DNA of 64,000 nucleotides from Petrimonas mucosa (GTDB lineage Bacteria; Bacteroidota; Bacteroidia; Bacteroidales; Dysgonomonadaceae), in NCBI RefSeq assembly GCF_900095795.1, contig NZ_LT608328.1, positions 2,535,001 to 2,599,000 of the forward strand, in the 5' to 3' direction. The notes under the pieces were generated by a model that was given only the letters and a program-made list of their open reading frames with translations, had not been told where the DNA came from and searched no databases. Positions 27,835-37,774 of this stretch are shown here, piece after piece. How positions within the stretch are numbered: the stretch's first letter is position 1; each line of letters starts with the position of its first letter. A program made the translations under genes and the position numbers.

Positions 27835-29209
27835 CGATATGCAGTTACCGCATGACATAGAAGCTGAAAAAGCAACCATAGGAGCGTTACTATTGGAGAA
27901 GACAGCTATATACGAAGTTATGGACTTTCTTAAGCCTGACATGTTCTATAATCATCAGCTGAATGAAATCTACAAAGTAATTCTTGAGGTTGAGTCTCAG
28001 TCAGGTGTTGATCTTATAACAGTTTTCGAGGGCTTAAAGAAACGAAACAGTAAGATTGATATAACACTACTGGCAGACCTTTCAGATTATGTAACCTCCG
28101 CAATTCACGTTAAAATTCACGCTATGATAGTCTTTCAGGACTATATACGAAGAACTTTTGTACTGAAATGTGCAAAATCTTTGAATGATAGCAATGATAT
28201 GAGTTTAGATGTGGACGACCTGATAAGTGATCATATCTTTCAAGTAGAGAATTTATCGGATATAACAGATGTTGGAGCAACCACCTCAATCGACAAATTA
28301 GCAGTCGAGGCTTATAAAGCATATCAGGAAAGGGAGAAAAGAGCCAAAGAAGGCAATCCGATAGGAATACATACGGGACTAAAAAGACTGGATAGTATTT
28401 TACATGGTTTTCAAAAAGGATGCGTTTATGTATTAGCAGCGCGTCCCGGAATGGGCAAGACAGCGTTTCTGCTCAACTCTGCAAGACTTTCAGCCGCCAA
28501 AGGCAACAGTGTACTCATTTTCTCTTTAGAGATGCCTAAAGCAGCTTTAATCAACCGTATGGCAGTCGCTCACTCCGGGGTTAATTCAGAATTATTCAAA
28601 GAAGGTAGGTTGGCACAGGACGAATACATAAGCCTCGCAGAATCATTGGAGCAATTATCCCTACTCCCGATTTCGGTAAATGATACTGCTTCTATTTCAG
28701 TTCAACAAATAAGAGCACAAGCTAAAAAGATGAAACGCAAAGGTAAATGTGATATTATCATGATTGACTATTTACAACTGATCGATATGAGCAGGCTAAA
28801 AGGAAAATCAACGAATGATGAAGTATCGGCATGTTCACGTGCAATTAAAATTATGGCAAAGGACTTGGATGTTCCGGTAATACTCCTGTCACAGCTTAAC
28901 AGGGGCGTAGAGGGGCGTAATGACAAGAGACCTATGCTATCTGACCTAAGAGATTCCGGGGCAATAGAACAGGATGCGGACGCCGTTATATTCATCCATA
29001 GGGAAGCATACTACAAACCTGATCTTGACAAAAATAAATGCACTGTTATAGTTGCAAAAAATCGAGAGGGTAGAACTGGAGAACTTGACATTTGGGTAGA
29101 TAACTGTATTACCAATTTCAAAGATGAGGTACCAAACGCACATTATGCAAGTCCCGAATTTGAAGAGACTTTATACAGTGATAACAACAAAGAAGAGACA
29201 CCGTTTTAA
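27797..29209 (+). CDS. Replicative DNA helicase, DnaB family
   Basis: 470 residues. N-terminal DnaB domain (LPHDIEAEKATIGALLLEK), then a RecA-type helicase domain with Walker A ARPGMGKTAF (about residues 215-225), Walker B IIMIDYLQLI, and LSQLNRGVEGR. Hexameric 5'-3' helicase. An internal Met at 27839 (MQLPHDIEAEKA) is an equally good start and would remove the 38-base overlap with the upstream gene. As a second, element-borne DnaB it suggests a prophage or replicating mobile element. Confidence 0.92.
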   Translation: MEQVQNLTIKNYNDMQLPHDIEAEKATIGALLLEKTAIYEVMDFLKPDMFYNHQLNEIYKVILEVESQSGVDLITVFEGLKKRNSKIDITLLADLSDYVTSAIHVKIHAMIVFQDYIRRTFVLKCAKSLNDSNDMSLDVDDLISDHIFQVENLSDITDVGATTSIDKLAVEAYKAYQEREKRAKEGNPIGIHTGLKRLDSILHGFQKGCVYVLAARPGMGKTAFLLNSARLSAAKGNSVLIFSLEMPKAALINRMAVAHSGVNSELFKEGRLAQDEYISLAESLEQLSLLPISVNDTASISVQQIRAQAKKMKRKGKCDIIMIDYLQLIDMSRLKGKSTNDEVSACSRAIKIMAKDLDVPVILLSQLNRGVEGRNDKRPMLSDLRDSGAIEQDADAVIFIHREAYYKPDLDKNKCTVIVAKNREGRTGELDIWVDNCITNFKDEVPNAHYASPEFEETLYSDNNKEETPF

Positions 29210-29241
29210 ATAAAAAAATCACTAATTTAAAAAACCAGATT

Positions 29242-29499
29242 ATGAAAAATTTAAATTTTGTAGCAGAGCAACTGGAAAAGTATTTGAATCTTGCTCAGGA
29301 ATTTACGGAAGATTATTACCTGACAATGGAGTTAGGTGGAGATCCAATGAGGATCATCAGCGAGGAAAACGAGAAACTCAAAAGGATTGAAGCAATGATT
29401 TATGTATGTAAAGATAAAATGAAATTTATTGATCATGAGATCACCTACAGCGCAAGTGGTTTTCGGGTTGATATCATTAATCATGAGGTTCCATTTTAA
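29242..29499 (+). CDS. Hypothetical protein, 85 residues
   Basis: Acidic, helical, no membrane segment or known domain. It follows dnaB by 32 bases and is probably in the same transcript, which ends at the hairpin downstream. Confidence 0.6.
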   Translation: MKNLNFVAEQLEKYLNLAQEFTEDYYLTMELGGDPMRIISEENEKLKRIEAMIYVCKDKMKFIDHEITYSASGFRVDIINHEVPF

Positions 29500-29562
29500 G
29501 AACATAGGTATTGATCATTCGTATTGGGTTTTTAACCAAAATGGATCCAATAACACTTGGAT

Positions 29563-29600
29563 GCAATAGTACAGGATTAAATATCCTGTCCATTGCTTTT
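29563..29600 (+). terminator. Terminator of the replication module
   Basis: Nested stem GCAAT...ACAGGAT / ATCCTGT...ATTGC (29563-29596) with loop TAAAT, then TTTTC. Confidence 0.6.
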
Positions 29601-29702
29601 CACCCGTTCCTTCTATAACCTTTTATCAAATTAATATTTAGCATATAAATGTAAAATCCACTCTTTATTTTTGGTTCAACAATCACACATAATGTTATAG
29701 AC

Positions 29703-30050
29703 ATGGTAGATAACAACAAAGCTACAATCAAAAAAAAGGCAGGCAGACCAAAAGGGTTTACTACAAAAGGCAGGATGACCAGGTTGGAGAATGTAGGGGC
29801 GGAAAATGCAATCCGTTTGTTTATTAATCATAAATTTGCTGCTGCAACACAGGCCTGGGAAGAAATTGAAGATCCATACCAAAAGGTAAACACCTTTATC
29901 AAGCTGATGGAATTTGTTATTCCCAAAAGGAGATCAGTTGACTTCAAACCTGAGGCAGGTCCTGAGAACTCTCTTGAAGCCCGATTATCGAAAATGATGA
30001 AAGAGCATAACGCTGTTAATAATAATGCGGATGAAAAATCATCACTTTGA
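29703..30050 (+). CDS. Hypothetical protein with AT-hook-like N-terminus
   Basis: 115 residues. Begins with a basic segment KKKAGRPKGFTTKGR that resembles an AT-hook, then a helical part (NAIRLFINHKFAAATQAWEE). Such layouts occur in small phage DNA-binding proteins, including some small terminase-like ones. The call does not go beyond probable DNA binding. Confidence 0.6.
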   Translation: MVDNNKATIKKKAGRPKGFTTKGRMTRLENVGAENAIRLFINHKFAAATQAWEEIEDPYQKVNTFIKLMEFVIPKRRSVDFKPEAGPENSLEARLSKMMKEHNAVNNNADEKSSL

Positions 30051-30252
30051 TTATCAGGGTTATAAATAGATAATTTCTGCTATTATAGTTTATAGTATAA
30101 GGTGGGTAAATTCTTACTTCTGAAGATGAAACAGTAGGAGAATAAATTTGTAATGAAAAAATTTTATTATTGAGGAAAATTATGTTAATTTGCGGAATTG
30201 TAATGAAAATGTTCTTAGCATTTTCTTATATGCTTGATTAACAATAATACTC

Positions 30253-31602
30253 ATGATTTCAAACGATAAATCAGAAAAGATAAAGGAGATCTGGAATAAT
30301 TTTCAGGGTGCAAACCAAATGGTTCTCGATACCAAAGGTAATGAACTACCCAACATCGATGAACTTCGTCAAGAAGCAATAAAGGACCTTTCCAAGATCA
30401 TTACTCAATTCAAAAATCGAACATTGTCTCTCGGAGAATTCAAAACAAGTATTGATAGTTACAACAAGAAAAATAATTTATGGGGTTTCACAGCAATTAA
30501 AGGTCAGTTTTTCTTCAATCAGTTAACTAAAAATCTGGATGATGAGGGAATAAGGAGAATCGATTTACTACTTAAAGATACGATATCAGAACCAAAAGTT
30601 TTAAAAGATGCTTTAACCAAAATTGATAAGCTAGAAAAGCATTGTCTGAATATTTACTCCAAAGCGAATGACAAGAGGTTGGTAGCAAATCCAAAATCGG
30701 TTGCTTATTTTCTTTCTTACTTCTGGCAAATTGTCGATAATACAAAATGGCCCATTTATTATACAGCAACCCTACAATCTTTTGAACAAATTGGATTGTG
30801 GGAAGAAAAATCATCACAACGTGAAAATTATAAGCAATTCTATGAACTGAACGAAGAGATTAAAGAATTACTCAGTAAACAAACGAAATCAACTATATCG
30901 AATTGGGATGTTGAGCATGCTTTTTGGCATTTCAGAGGCAATCCGAACAAAAAAGTGGGAGACGAAAAGGTTACAAAAAAAATTATTGAGAAACCTGATA
31001 CTATTGATGCAGTGAATAATGTTATAGTATCTGCAAGCTTTGATCTCACAGACTACATCATACCCAGGGTATCAAAACTTGTTGAACTGGGAAAAGCAAC
31101 TGATAAATCCTCAACTCAGAAAGGATATGAATATGAAAAATTAGTGGCAGAAGTATTTGGGCAATTAGATTTTGAAGTGGAGTCATTGGGTCAGGGTACC
31201 GGTAGAAATCCTGACGCCATTCTAAAATTCAGAGAAGAAAACACTGCTTTTATCGTTGATGCAAAAGCATACAATGGAGGGTTTTCACTTGGGACAAGTG
31301 ATAGAGCTATCAGGGAATATATTAATTACCATTGTCCAAAGCTACTTAGAAATGGATACAAGAAAATCGGATTTATAATAGTAAGCAATGATTTCAGGGA
31401 CAACTTTGATGATTTCGTAAATAGCATTACCTGGGATACCGACATCAAACGATTCATTTTGTTAACTTCAGAGGCATTGTTGTACTTGCTCGCATTTAAA
31501 ACAAAAAACCGGTTGAGCCTGGGAACAGTAATAGAAAGCCTCATCAGTTTCGGAAATCCAATTACAGCAAATAAAATCATTGACAAGTTTGATGATGTTT
31601 GA
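30253..31602 (+). CDS. Restriction endonuclease with FokI-like cleavage domain
   Basis: 449 residues. The N-terminal part includes NLWGFTAIKGQFFFNQL, a motif also seen at the N-terminus of some McrB-like defence proteins. The C-terminal domain (about 295-449) follows the FokI cleavage domain closely: GYEYEKLVAEVFG, GRNPDAI (Pro320-Asp321) and IVDAKAYNGG (Asp336, Lys338), giving the PD...DxK catalytic triad, then FIIVSNDFRDNF and a C-terminal helix pair. FokI has VIVDTKAYSGG at the same place. No methyltransferase lies beside it, so it may cut modified DNA or depend on another sensor. Probable phage-defence cargo of the integrated element. Confidence 0.8.
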   Translation: MISNDKSEKIKEIWNNFQGANQMVLDTKGNELPNIDELRQEAIKDLSKIITQFKNRTLSLGEFKTSIDSYNKKNNLWGFTAIKGQFFFNQLTKNLDDEGIRRIDLLLKDTISEPKVLKDALTKIDKLEKHCLNIYSKANDKRLVANPKSVAYFLSYFWQIVDNTKWPIYYTATLQSFEQIGLWEEKSSQRENYKQFYELNEEIKELLSKQTKSTISNWDVEHAFWHFRGNPNKKVGDEKVTKKIIEKPDTIDAVNNVIVSASFDLTDYIIPRVSKLVELGKATDKSSTQKGYEYEKLVAEVFGQLDFEVESLGQGTGRNPDAILKFREENTAFIVDAKAYNGGFSLGTSDRAIREYINYHCPKLLRNGYKKIGFIIVSNDFRDNFDDFVNSITWDTDIKRFILLTSEALLYLLAFKTKNRLSLGTVIESLISFGNPITANKIIDKFDDV

Positions 31603-31625
31603 TCATTCTTTCTAAATACACATCC

Positions 31626-32656
31626 ATGAAAAATAAAGTTAGCGAAAAGCCTTATCATTCTGAGGTAGGCAATGAAAGGACAGGTTTACATTTGAATAAA
31701 GACGTATTTGATGAAATTGATTTAGGCCCACAATCTGAATCCGACAACCCATTTACAGCCAAGGCACGAAAACTTCAATCGTTGTGGAGAGTTGTAAATG
31801 GTTTAGAAATTGGTGTAGGACCCAATAAGAAATCAAATAATAATGGCATTCCAACCAAATTCGGAAATATAATTACCGACGGTGAGATAAGTGGCAAGAA
31901 TTTCTATTTCCCCGAAACGTTTGAATATGCAAAATGGAGGGTTCAGAACAGACTTAAAGATGAAACTATTGATGCTTATCGGCTGTTTAACAACCTCCTT
32001 TCGAGCATGCCGATGGCGTTTAACCTGTTTCATCCGCTGATGATGCTTAAAGCGGAGAAACCTGCGCTGGTCGATCTGATGATCAGAAGTGCTTTTCCAA
32101 CAATCCCATCCATTTACAGGGTGCAGGGAATCGGACTGGAGTTTATTCCAACACCTAAAGAGAACTATACCCATGACAAATCGGCTATGGATGCATTTAT
32201 CCGGTATCAGGACAGGGGGGCAACAACTATTTGATTGCGATAGAGACGAAATATACCGACAGCCTGGGAACGAATGCTGCATCAGGTAAAGTACAACAAT
32301 ATCAATTGGAAGTAATGCGTGAGCTAAACATATTTACACCAGAGTTCATTAATAGCATCAATGAAGGTGAGATAGTAATCAGTCAGATCTTCCGCAATTT
32401 CATACTTGCGGAAAAATATGGAAAGGTTCACGACTTGAAAGGAGTCTATTCTGTTGTGATGGCACCCGCAGATCATCCCACCACCCAAAAAGAGATTAAA
32501 TCACTTCAGGCATGACTCAATGAAGAAGCCTTGAAAAGAGTCTTTGTTTTGAGTCTTGAAGAATTCTCCACCGCTATTCGGGTGCATTGTCCAGGCAAAT
32601 ATCTGAAATGGATCGACTGGTTCCACGACCGGTATCTTAATTTTGAGAAAGTTTGA
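31626..32656 (+). pseudogene. PGN_0703-like PD-(D/E)XK nuclease, frameshifted and with an internal stop
   Basis: The first frame (31626-32234) and a second frame from about 32215 to 32515 join into one protein if one G is added to the run of six at about 32215, giving YLIAIETKYTD, the ExK core of this nuclease family. An in-frame TGA at 32513-32515 then interrupts it; beyond it the same frame continues (LNEEALKRVFVLSLEEFSTA) to 32656. Two independent lesions argue for a true pseudogene rather than a sequencing slip, although the G-run alone could be an error. It follows the FokI-like gene by 23 bases. Confidence 0.7.
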
Positions 32657-32722
32657 TTGGGCTGCGTTTAGTATCTTTCAATCGATTTTTTAATCGTGAC
32701 ACAAGTTGTCAAACCCACCTTG

Positions 32723-32730
32723 TACTTTTG
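32723..32730 (+). promoter_or_regulatory. -7 box of the lipoprotein gene at 32756
   Basis: TACTTTTG, 25 bases before the ATG. Confidence 0.5.
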
Positions 32731-32755
32731 AACCATTCATTATAAATTAAAATCT

Positions 32756-33598
32756 ATGAAAACTTTAAATTATCTGATTATCATCGCTTTGTCAGTATTA
32801 ACTCTCTCCTCCTGCAAGACTACTTATTACCAGGTTTACCGTGCCGTACCATCAGACAGGTCGATGGCCAATAGAGAAGCACTGGTCTATGAAGATGAAA
32901 ATTGCGAAGTTACCTACAACCTCTGGAGCCATGGAGGCAATATGGGTTTTGCTTTCTTCAACAAGTCGAAAGAGAACATCTACCTGAATCTTGACGAGTG
33001 CTTCTTCGTGAGAAACAATGTGGCGAACGACTATTACCTCGACCGGGAGTTCACCCAAACATCCAATGTGGGTTCCAAAAGTTCACGTAAGAAAGGAGCA
33101 TCGGTTGCACTTACCGGCCTCAATTTCCTGGGACTGATCCAAAGCAACCAAGCAGCAGCAGAGGTGAGTGAATCATTGATAACTTCTTCTGGCTCATCTA
33201 TATCGGTTAAGGAGAAGAAGATCATCACCATCCCTCCGGGCACGCTCAAGTTCATCTCGGAATACAACATCAGCGAAAGTCTGTACCGCGACTGCGACCT
33301 ATTGAAGTACCCAAGAAGAAAACAGGTGAAAACTTTACATTTCATGAAAGAGGAGAGTCCCTTCGTCTTCAGTAACCGGATTACTTACCGGGTGGGGGAA
33401 TCGGCAGAACCGGTTCAGTTTGAGAACCAGTTTTACGTCTCGGAAATCACCAACTACCCGGAGAAAGAGGTCGTGGATTATGAGTCTGATGAGTTCTGTG
33501 GGGAGAAAAGTGAGGAGAAATACAACTTCTTCAAGATCAAATCACCTGACCGATTTTATATCATGTATTTAAAGAGCCAAAATGGAATGAAGCACTGA
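32756..33598 (+). CDS. Hypothetical Bacteroidales lipoprotein
   Basis: 280 residues. Signal peptide with lipobox TLSSC (Cys20). The mature part is predicted to be periplasmic; it has a stretch GFAFFNKSKENIYLNLDECFF resembling domains that read out unfolded or modified surface proteins, but I know no named family. GC content is higher than in the flanking nuclease genes, suggesting a different origin. It has its own promoter. Confidence 0.7.
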   Translation: MKTLNYLIIIALSVLTLSSCKTTYYQVYRAVPSDRSMANREALVYEDENCEVTYNLWSHGGNMGFAFFNKSKENIYLNLDECFFVRNNVANDYYLDREFTQTSNVGSKSSRKKGASVALTGLNFLGLIQSNQAAAEVSESLITSSGSSISVKEKKIITIPPGTLKFISEYNISESLYRDCDLLKYPRRKQVKTLHFMKEESPFVFSNRITYRVGESAEPVQFENQFYVSEITNYPEKEVVDYESDEFCGEKSEEKYNFFKIKSPDRFYIMYLKSQNGMKH

Positions 33599-33959
33599 TG
33601 TTCTCAGAATTGGAACGACGACGATTTGGCAAGCATAAAAATTTACCTTGTTTTTTACAAGCTTTTTTCGCCGTTTAACCGTTTTAATTCTTATATTTAC
33701 GATGAAACAGCCATGAGTGCCTGAAATGAACATATAAGTGAATAAAAACTGCCGAAAAGGATACCTGGCAGACCGATAGTAATATGTTGTTGGTTCTTTA
33801 CCATTGAGGCTGAGACAAGGGTTCTGCCTGTTATTTTTTTTACATACTTAATAAATGATTTAACAATGATAAATTAGAAAATGAAAGAATTTATATGCAA
33901 CCCATGTTAAACGTTCGAATCGTATTGCAGGATTATTATTTCTTTAAGTTATATTGAAA
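33599..33959. other. Noncoding spacer before the sacsin-like cassette
   Basis: 361 bases with no convincing gene. It contains a possible -7-like TATATTTA near 33695 and a weak GGCAGA/TCTGCC inverted repeat (about 33768 and 33825) followed by a long T run at about 33834. The region just before the ATPase gene is very AT-rich. Confidence 0.4.
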
Positions 33960-36461
33960 ATGGGGTACCTTAAATATATTGAAGAATCAAAACAAAAAGT
34001 TTATAACCAAACTGTAGCAACCAAAATAATGGATTTGGTTCAAAAGTTAAGATTGAGTTCAAATGAACACGACCAAAGGAGGTGGATTTGGGAGTTGATT
34101 CAGAATGCAAAAGATGTAGCTTTTGAGAATCATCCAGTCTCAATTTGTGTTGATTTAATTGAGAATGAAGACAACGAAGTGATATTTCGTCATAACGGAA
34201 AACCTTTTTCAATTGACAACATTACGTTTTTGATTGAGCAGGTTTCTACTAAAGAAAGAAATACAGAGTCAAAAGAAAAAAACAAGCCTACAGGAAAATT
34301 TGGTACGGGATTTTTAACCACACATCTTCTCTCTGAAACGGTTGAAGTAGATAGTGTGGTCAAGGAAGAAGATTTACCATATAAAAAATTTAGTCTTTTA
34401 TTAGATAGAAGCGGTAGAGAGATAAATGATGTAATCCGATCTGTGAATGGATCACTTAAAATCTTGCGACAATTGGATGATGTGCAGCCCTATACGCACT
34501 ACAAACCAAAAGATTTCAATACAAGTTTTAAGTATCTTTTAGATGATGAGGGAGTTGAAACTGCAAAAATAGGTTTGGAGGATTTGAACTTGTGCGTTGC
34601 CTATACCTTGGTTTTTGTTCCTAATATTGAATCTGTTTGCATAAATTCAGAGACAACCTTTATTTTACAACCAGAAGTAGCGATTGAAGGGAATGGTGTT
34701 GAAATACATACCATTCTAAAAAAAATCACTGGTAAACCTTCTGAAGAGATTCATATTGCAACAGTGTCAAATGAGAATGTTACAGTTGCAGTCGAAATAA
34801 AATACGAAAAGAATCAAATTGTTGTAGTTGAGCCGAATGAAAGTTTGCCTCGTTTATTTTGTGATTTTCCATTAATTGGGACCGAAGATTTCATTTATCC
34901 TGTTGTTATTAACAGTCCTTTTTTTAACCCTACAGAGGAGAGAAATGGTATTTATATTACCGATAGAAGTGACAATATAATAGTTGAAAACAAAAAACTA
35001 CTTATTGAAGCGCGGGATCTATATTTGAATTTGTTATCTTATTCTGCAACTCACAATTGGCAAAATTTATGGGTACTTGCAAACACAAAACTTCCTAAAT
35101 CCAAAGAGTGGGTTTCAAAAGAATGGGTTTCTCAACAACTATTAGATCCAGTACGTACTCAAACACTGAAAATACCATTGGTTGACACCATTTTATATGA
35201 CCGTATTCCCATTGATTGTGGCGAATACAACAATTTGCCCAAAGGAGCAGCAGTTGATTTTCCGAAGCTCTCAAAAAAGTCGCTTTTACCGAATCTCTGG
35301 AGTCTGTGTAATAATGCTTATTTCATTCTTCCTATTGAAAAAGATTATCTGAATTGGGCTGAAATTATTTGGGCTGAAAGGTATTTTGTTGGTTTGGAAA
35401 ACATAACTACACTCATTGAAAAAAAAGGAGATATCGATCAACTTGCCGAATCTCTTCAAAAAGATGAATCGCAAACTAAAAAATGGTTGAATGACTTTTA
35501 CACTCTTTTGGATGAAGAGGGAGAATATATAAAAAATATATCAGGAAGGACAATCTTTCTTAATCAGAATGGGAAGTTCAAAAAGAAAGAAGATTTAATT
35601 TTTGAAAAAGAGATTATATCTGATACACTCAAAGATATTGTAAATGAACTTGGTACTGATTTCAGGGAAAAACTGCTGGATTTGGAAGTAAATGTACAAT
35701 TAGCTCCAAATGCTTTTTGTAATGCGGAGATGGTTGCAGGAGAAATAACAAAACTGATACGACCCAGATTGGCAGAAATTCAACGTACTCCTGAAACGAA
35801 ATTAATATTTAAGAAATTATATCTTTGGTTCAATCAAAATGCGAAACAAGCAGACGAGATATTCGATTTTTTATACAAAAACAAGCATAAGTTGTTGGAC
35901 GACGAAGAGATTGTTTCGAGTATTGAAAAAGCGGATTTTTTTGACTCACTTTTAGCTTTGGACGCTAATCTATCGCCCGAAAGAATTCTCGAACTACTAG
36001 AATTGGAAGAATTGAGCAAAGGTTTTTCTATTGATAAAACATACACACCAACCGAAGAGCAAAAAAGAATTAATTTTATGAATGGTTGGAAAGGAGAAGC
36101 CTTTGTTTATAAAAAGCTCTTGGAAAAAGAATTCAATGTCACTTGGGTAAATAAATCCGATACTACTACAAGCAACGAGATTATCGATTTTGAAGGAGAA
36201 ACACATTATATCGACGACAAGATGAATAAATATGATTTGGAAATAAAGTTCCCGAATGGGCATAACTTTTTTGTTCAGGTAAAATCGACCTCTACAGATA
36301 TATCGCGTGCCGATGATATTGCAATGCCGATAAGTGTGCGTGAATGGAATTTCATAAACGAAAAATCGGATAGCGATTCCTATTATTTAGCTCGCGTATT
36401 TAATGTGAGTTCTTCGCCCGAAGTGTACTTTATGAGGGTAGATAAAATTGAAACTATTTAA
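33960..36461 (+). CDS. Sacsin/Hsp90-like ATPase with C-terminal DUF3883 domain
   Basis: 833 residues from the ATG at 33960 (the frame opens with TTG two codons earlier). The N-terminal GHKL ATPase domain shows the N-box IWELIQNAKDVAF (about residue 45) and the G-box GKFGTGFLTTHLL (about 114), as in sacsin. A long middle region with no known motif follows. The C-terminus (about 705-833) is a DUF3883/NO VEIN-type domain, GWKGEAFVYKKLLEKEFN and FFVQVKST, of the PD-(D/E)XK-like fold. This architecture is common in anti-phage gene neighbourhoods. It leads a three-gene operon (gaps of 11 and 13 bases). Confidence 0.82.
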   Translation: MGYLKYIEESKQKVYNQTVATKIMDLVQKLRLSSNEHDQRRWIWELIQNAKDVAFENHPVSICVDLIENEDNEVIFRHNGKPFSIDNITFLIEQVSTKERNTESKEKNKPTGKFGTGFLTTHLLSETVEVDSVVKEEDLPYKKFSLLLDRSGREINDVIRSVNGSLKILRQLDDVQPYTHYKPKDFNTSFKYLLDDEGVETAKIGLEDLNLCVAYTLVFVPNIESVCINSETTFILQPEVAIEGNGVEIHTILKKITGKPSEEIHIATVSNENVTVAVEIKYEKNQIVVVEPNESLPRLFCDFPLIGTEDFIYPVVINSPFFNPTEERNGIYITDRSDNIIVENKKLLIEARDLYLNLLSYSATHNWQNLWVLANTKLPKSKEWVSKEWVSQQLLDPVRTQTLKIPLVDTILYDRIPIDCGEYNNLPKGAAVDFPKLSKKSLLPNLWSLCNNAYFILPIEKDYLNWAEIIWAERYFVGLENITTLIEKKGDIDQLAESLQKDESQTKKWLNDFYTLLDEEGEYIKNISGRTIFLNQNGKFKKKEDLIFEKEIISDTLKDIVNELGTDFREKLLDLEVNVQLAPNAFCNAEMVAGEITKLIRPRLAEIQRTPETKLIFKKLYLWFNQNAKQADEIFDFLYKNKHKLLDDEEIVSSIEKADFFDSLLALDANLSPERILELLELEELSKGFSIDKTYTPTEEQKRINFMNGWKGEAFVYKKLLEKEFNVTWVNKSDTTTSNEIIDFEGETHYIDDKMNKYDLEIKFPNGHNFFVQVKSTSTDISRADDIAMPISVREWNFINEKSDSDSYYLARVFNVSSSPEVYFMRVDKIETI

Positions 36462-36472
36462 TTAACAATATT

Positions 36473-37045
36473 ATGGCAATAGAAGCGATAGATCCTAAAG
36501 AAGGTGATCGAAACGAAGTGAAATCTCAAACATCTGCCTTGATCCCCATAGAAAGAGGTTTCTCAAACACTAAAATTTGGATGGCGGGAATGTTGAAAGT
36601 GAGAAGTCCTTTTTTTGATGAATCAATGATACTGTATGGATTCATTGGGCATTATGACAAAATAAATATCGATGTTTTTAAAGTAAATGGCATGACTATT
36701 CTTTTTGCAAACGAAGATGGAGATTATAGTTATTTATCTACCAAAGGAAAAGTATATCCAAAAGTAATGGCTGATTTAAAAAATAGTGCTTTCTATGAGT
36801 TGTTTCCTATGATAGATAGTATTAGTCTAACAGAAACTATTTGGAAAGATGGTAGCGGACGTTCTCAGTTGAGTAATGACAGATATGATCCGGAAAAAGC
36901 AAACTATTATTTTTTTGAGAGTAATATCCATCCTGAACCAAGTGTCGCCTCAGATGGTATTCTATTGGTTTGCAAATACATAAAGGATGGAAAAACAAAA
37001 TATGCGTTATTTGCACCACACGAAGTAATGCTAGATAAACAATAA
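36473..37045 (+). CDS. Unknown protein, paralogue 1 of the sacsin-linked pair
   Basis: 190 residues, soluble. It shares with the next gene the start MAIE, the motif LYGFIG (about residue 50), FYELFP, NYYFFE and the ending VCKYIKDGKTKYALFAPHEV. I recognise no family. As a conserved tandem pair directly behind a sacsin-type ATPase it is likely a partner or sensor of that ATPase; this is inference. Confidence 0.7.
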   Translation: MAIEAIDPKEGDRNEVKSQTSALIPIERGFSNTKIWMAGMLKVRSPFFDESMILYGFIGHYDKINIDVFKVNGMTILFANEDGDYSYLSTKGKVYPKVMADLKNSAFYELFPMIDSISLTETIWKDGSGRSQLSNDRYDPEKANYYFFESNIHPEPSVASDGILLVCKYIKDGKTKYALFAPHEVMLDKQ

Positions 37046-37058
37046 ACGACAAGTAATT

Positions 37059-37607
37059 ATGGCAATTGAAAATTTAGATTTGAGCAATCAACACGATCAA
37101 AATAATAATGTGCCCGTTGTCATTAATGCCGGCACTGCATTGGAAGCAAATCAGATATTAATCGCAAATATGCAAAAAATACGACATCCGTTAATGGATT
37201 GCGAGATGGTGTTGTATGGGTTTATCGGAGAAGTATCATCTGATGTTATTTTTGATGAAAATGAGGTTGATGGATTAACAATTCGATTTAAAAAACGAAA
37301 TAGTGATGGATTACAAAGCTTCACAATATTTCCAAAGATTCTAGTCGACCTGAAAAAACACAGATTTTATGATTTATTCCCTCAATTAGAATTAATAAAG
37401 TATTCATATTTGGGTCATTCTGGAGGTCGTAAATATTGGAGAGAAGATGAACCTGGAAATAAAAGAAATTATTATTTCTTCAAGAAGTTTTTTGATACCA
37501 TACCTGAAGTATTTTCTGATGAAGTCTATTTTGTGTGCAAATACAGAGAAGACGGTAAATTTAAGTATGAAATTTTTTCACCGCATGAGGTTAAGGTTGA
37601 GGGATAG
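37059..37607 (+). CDS. Unknown protein, paralogue 2 of the sacsin-linked pair
   Basis: 182 residues, clearly homologous to the preceding gene (MAIE, LYGFIG, FYDLFP, NYYFF, VCKYREDGKFKYEIFSPHEV) but well diverged, so the duplication is old. Last gene of the cassette. The conserved C-terminal CKY..DGK.KY..F.PHEV block is the best seed for finding relatives. Confidence 0.7.
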   Translation: MAIENLDLSNQHDQNNNVPVVINAGTALEANQILIANMQKIRHPLMDCEMVLYGFIGEVSSDVIFDENEVDGLTIRFKKRNSDGLQSFTIFPKILVDLKKHRFYDLFPQLELIKYSYLGHSGGRKYWREDEPGNKRNYYFFKKFFDTIPEVFSDEVYFVCKYREDGKFKYEIFSPHEVKVEG

Positions 37608-37726
37608 ATGGGGTGATTATAGATGTGAAAATGATACTTCTCCTGAAAGTGTATTAAATTAGTTCCTATGTTTGAAATTGTAAAAGACGGATAGGTAGTC
37701 CAGTAAAAAAGCTATATCATTTTAGT

Positions 37727-37734
37727 TAACTTTG
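37727..37734 (+). promoter_or_regulatory. -7 box of the IS110-family transposase
   Basis: TAACTTTG, 40 bases before the ATG at 37775. Confidence 0.5.
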
Positions 37735-37774
37735 TTTTTGAGAGATAACAATCTTAACTTAAACAATATAGCTT

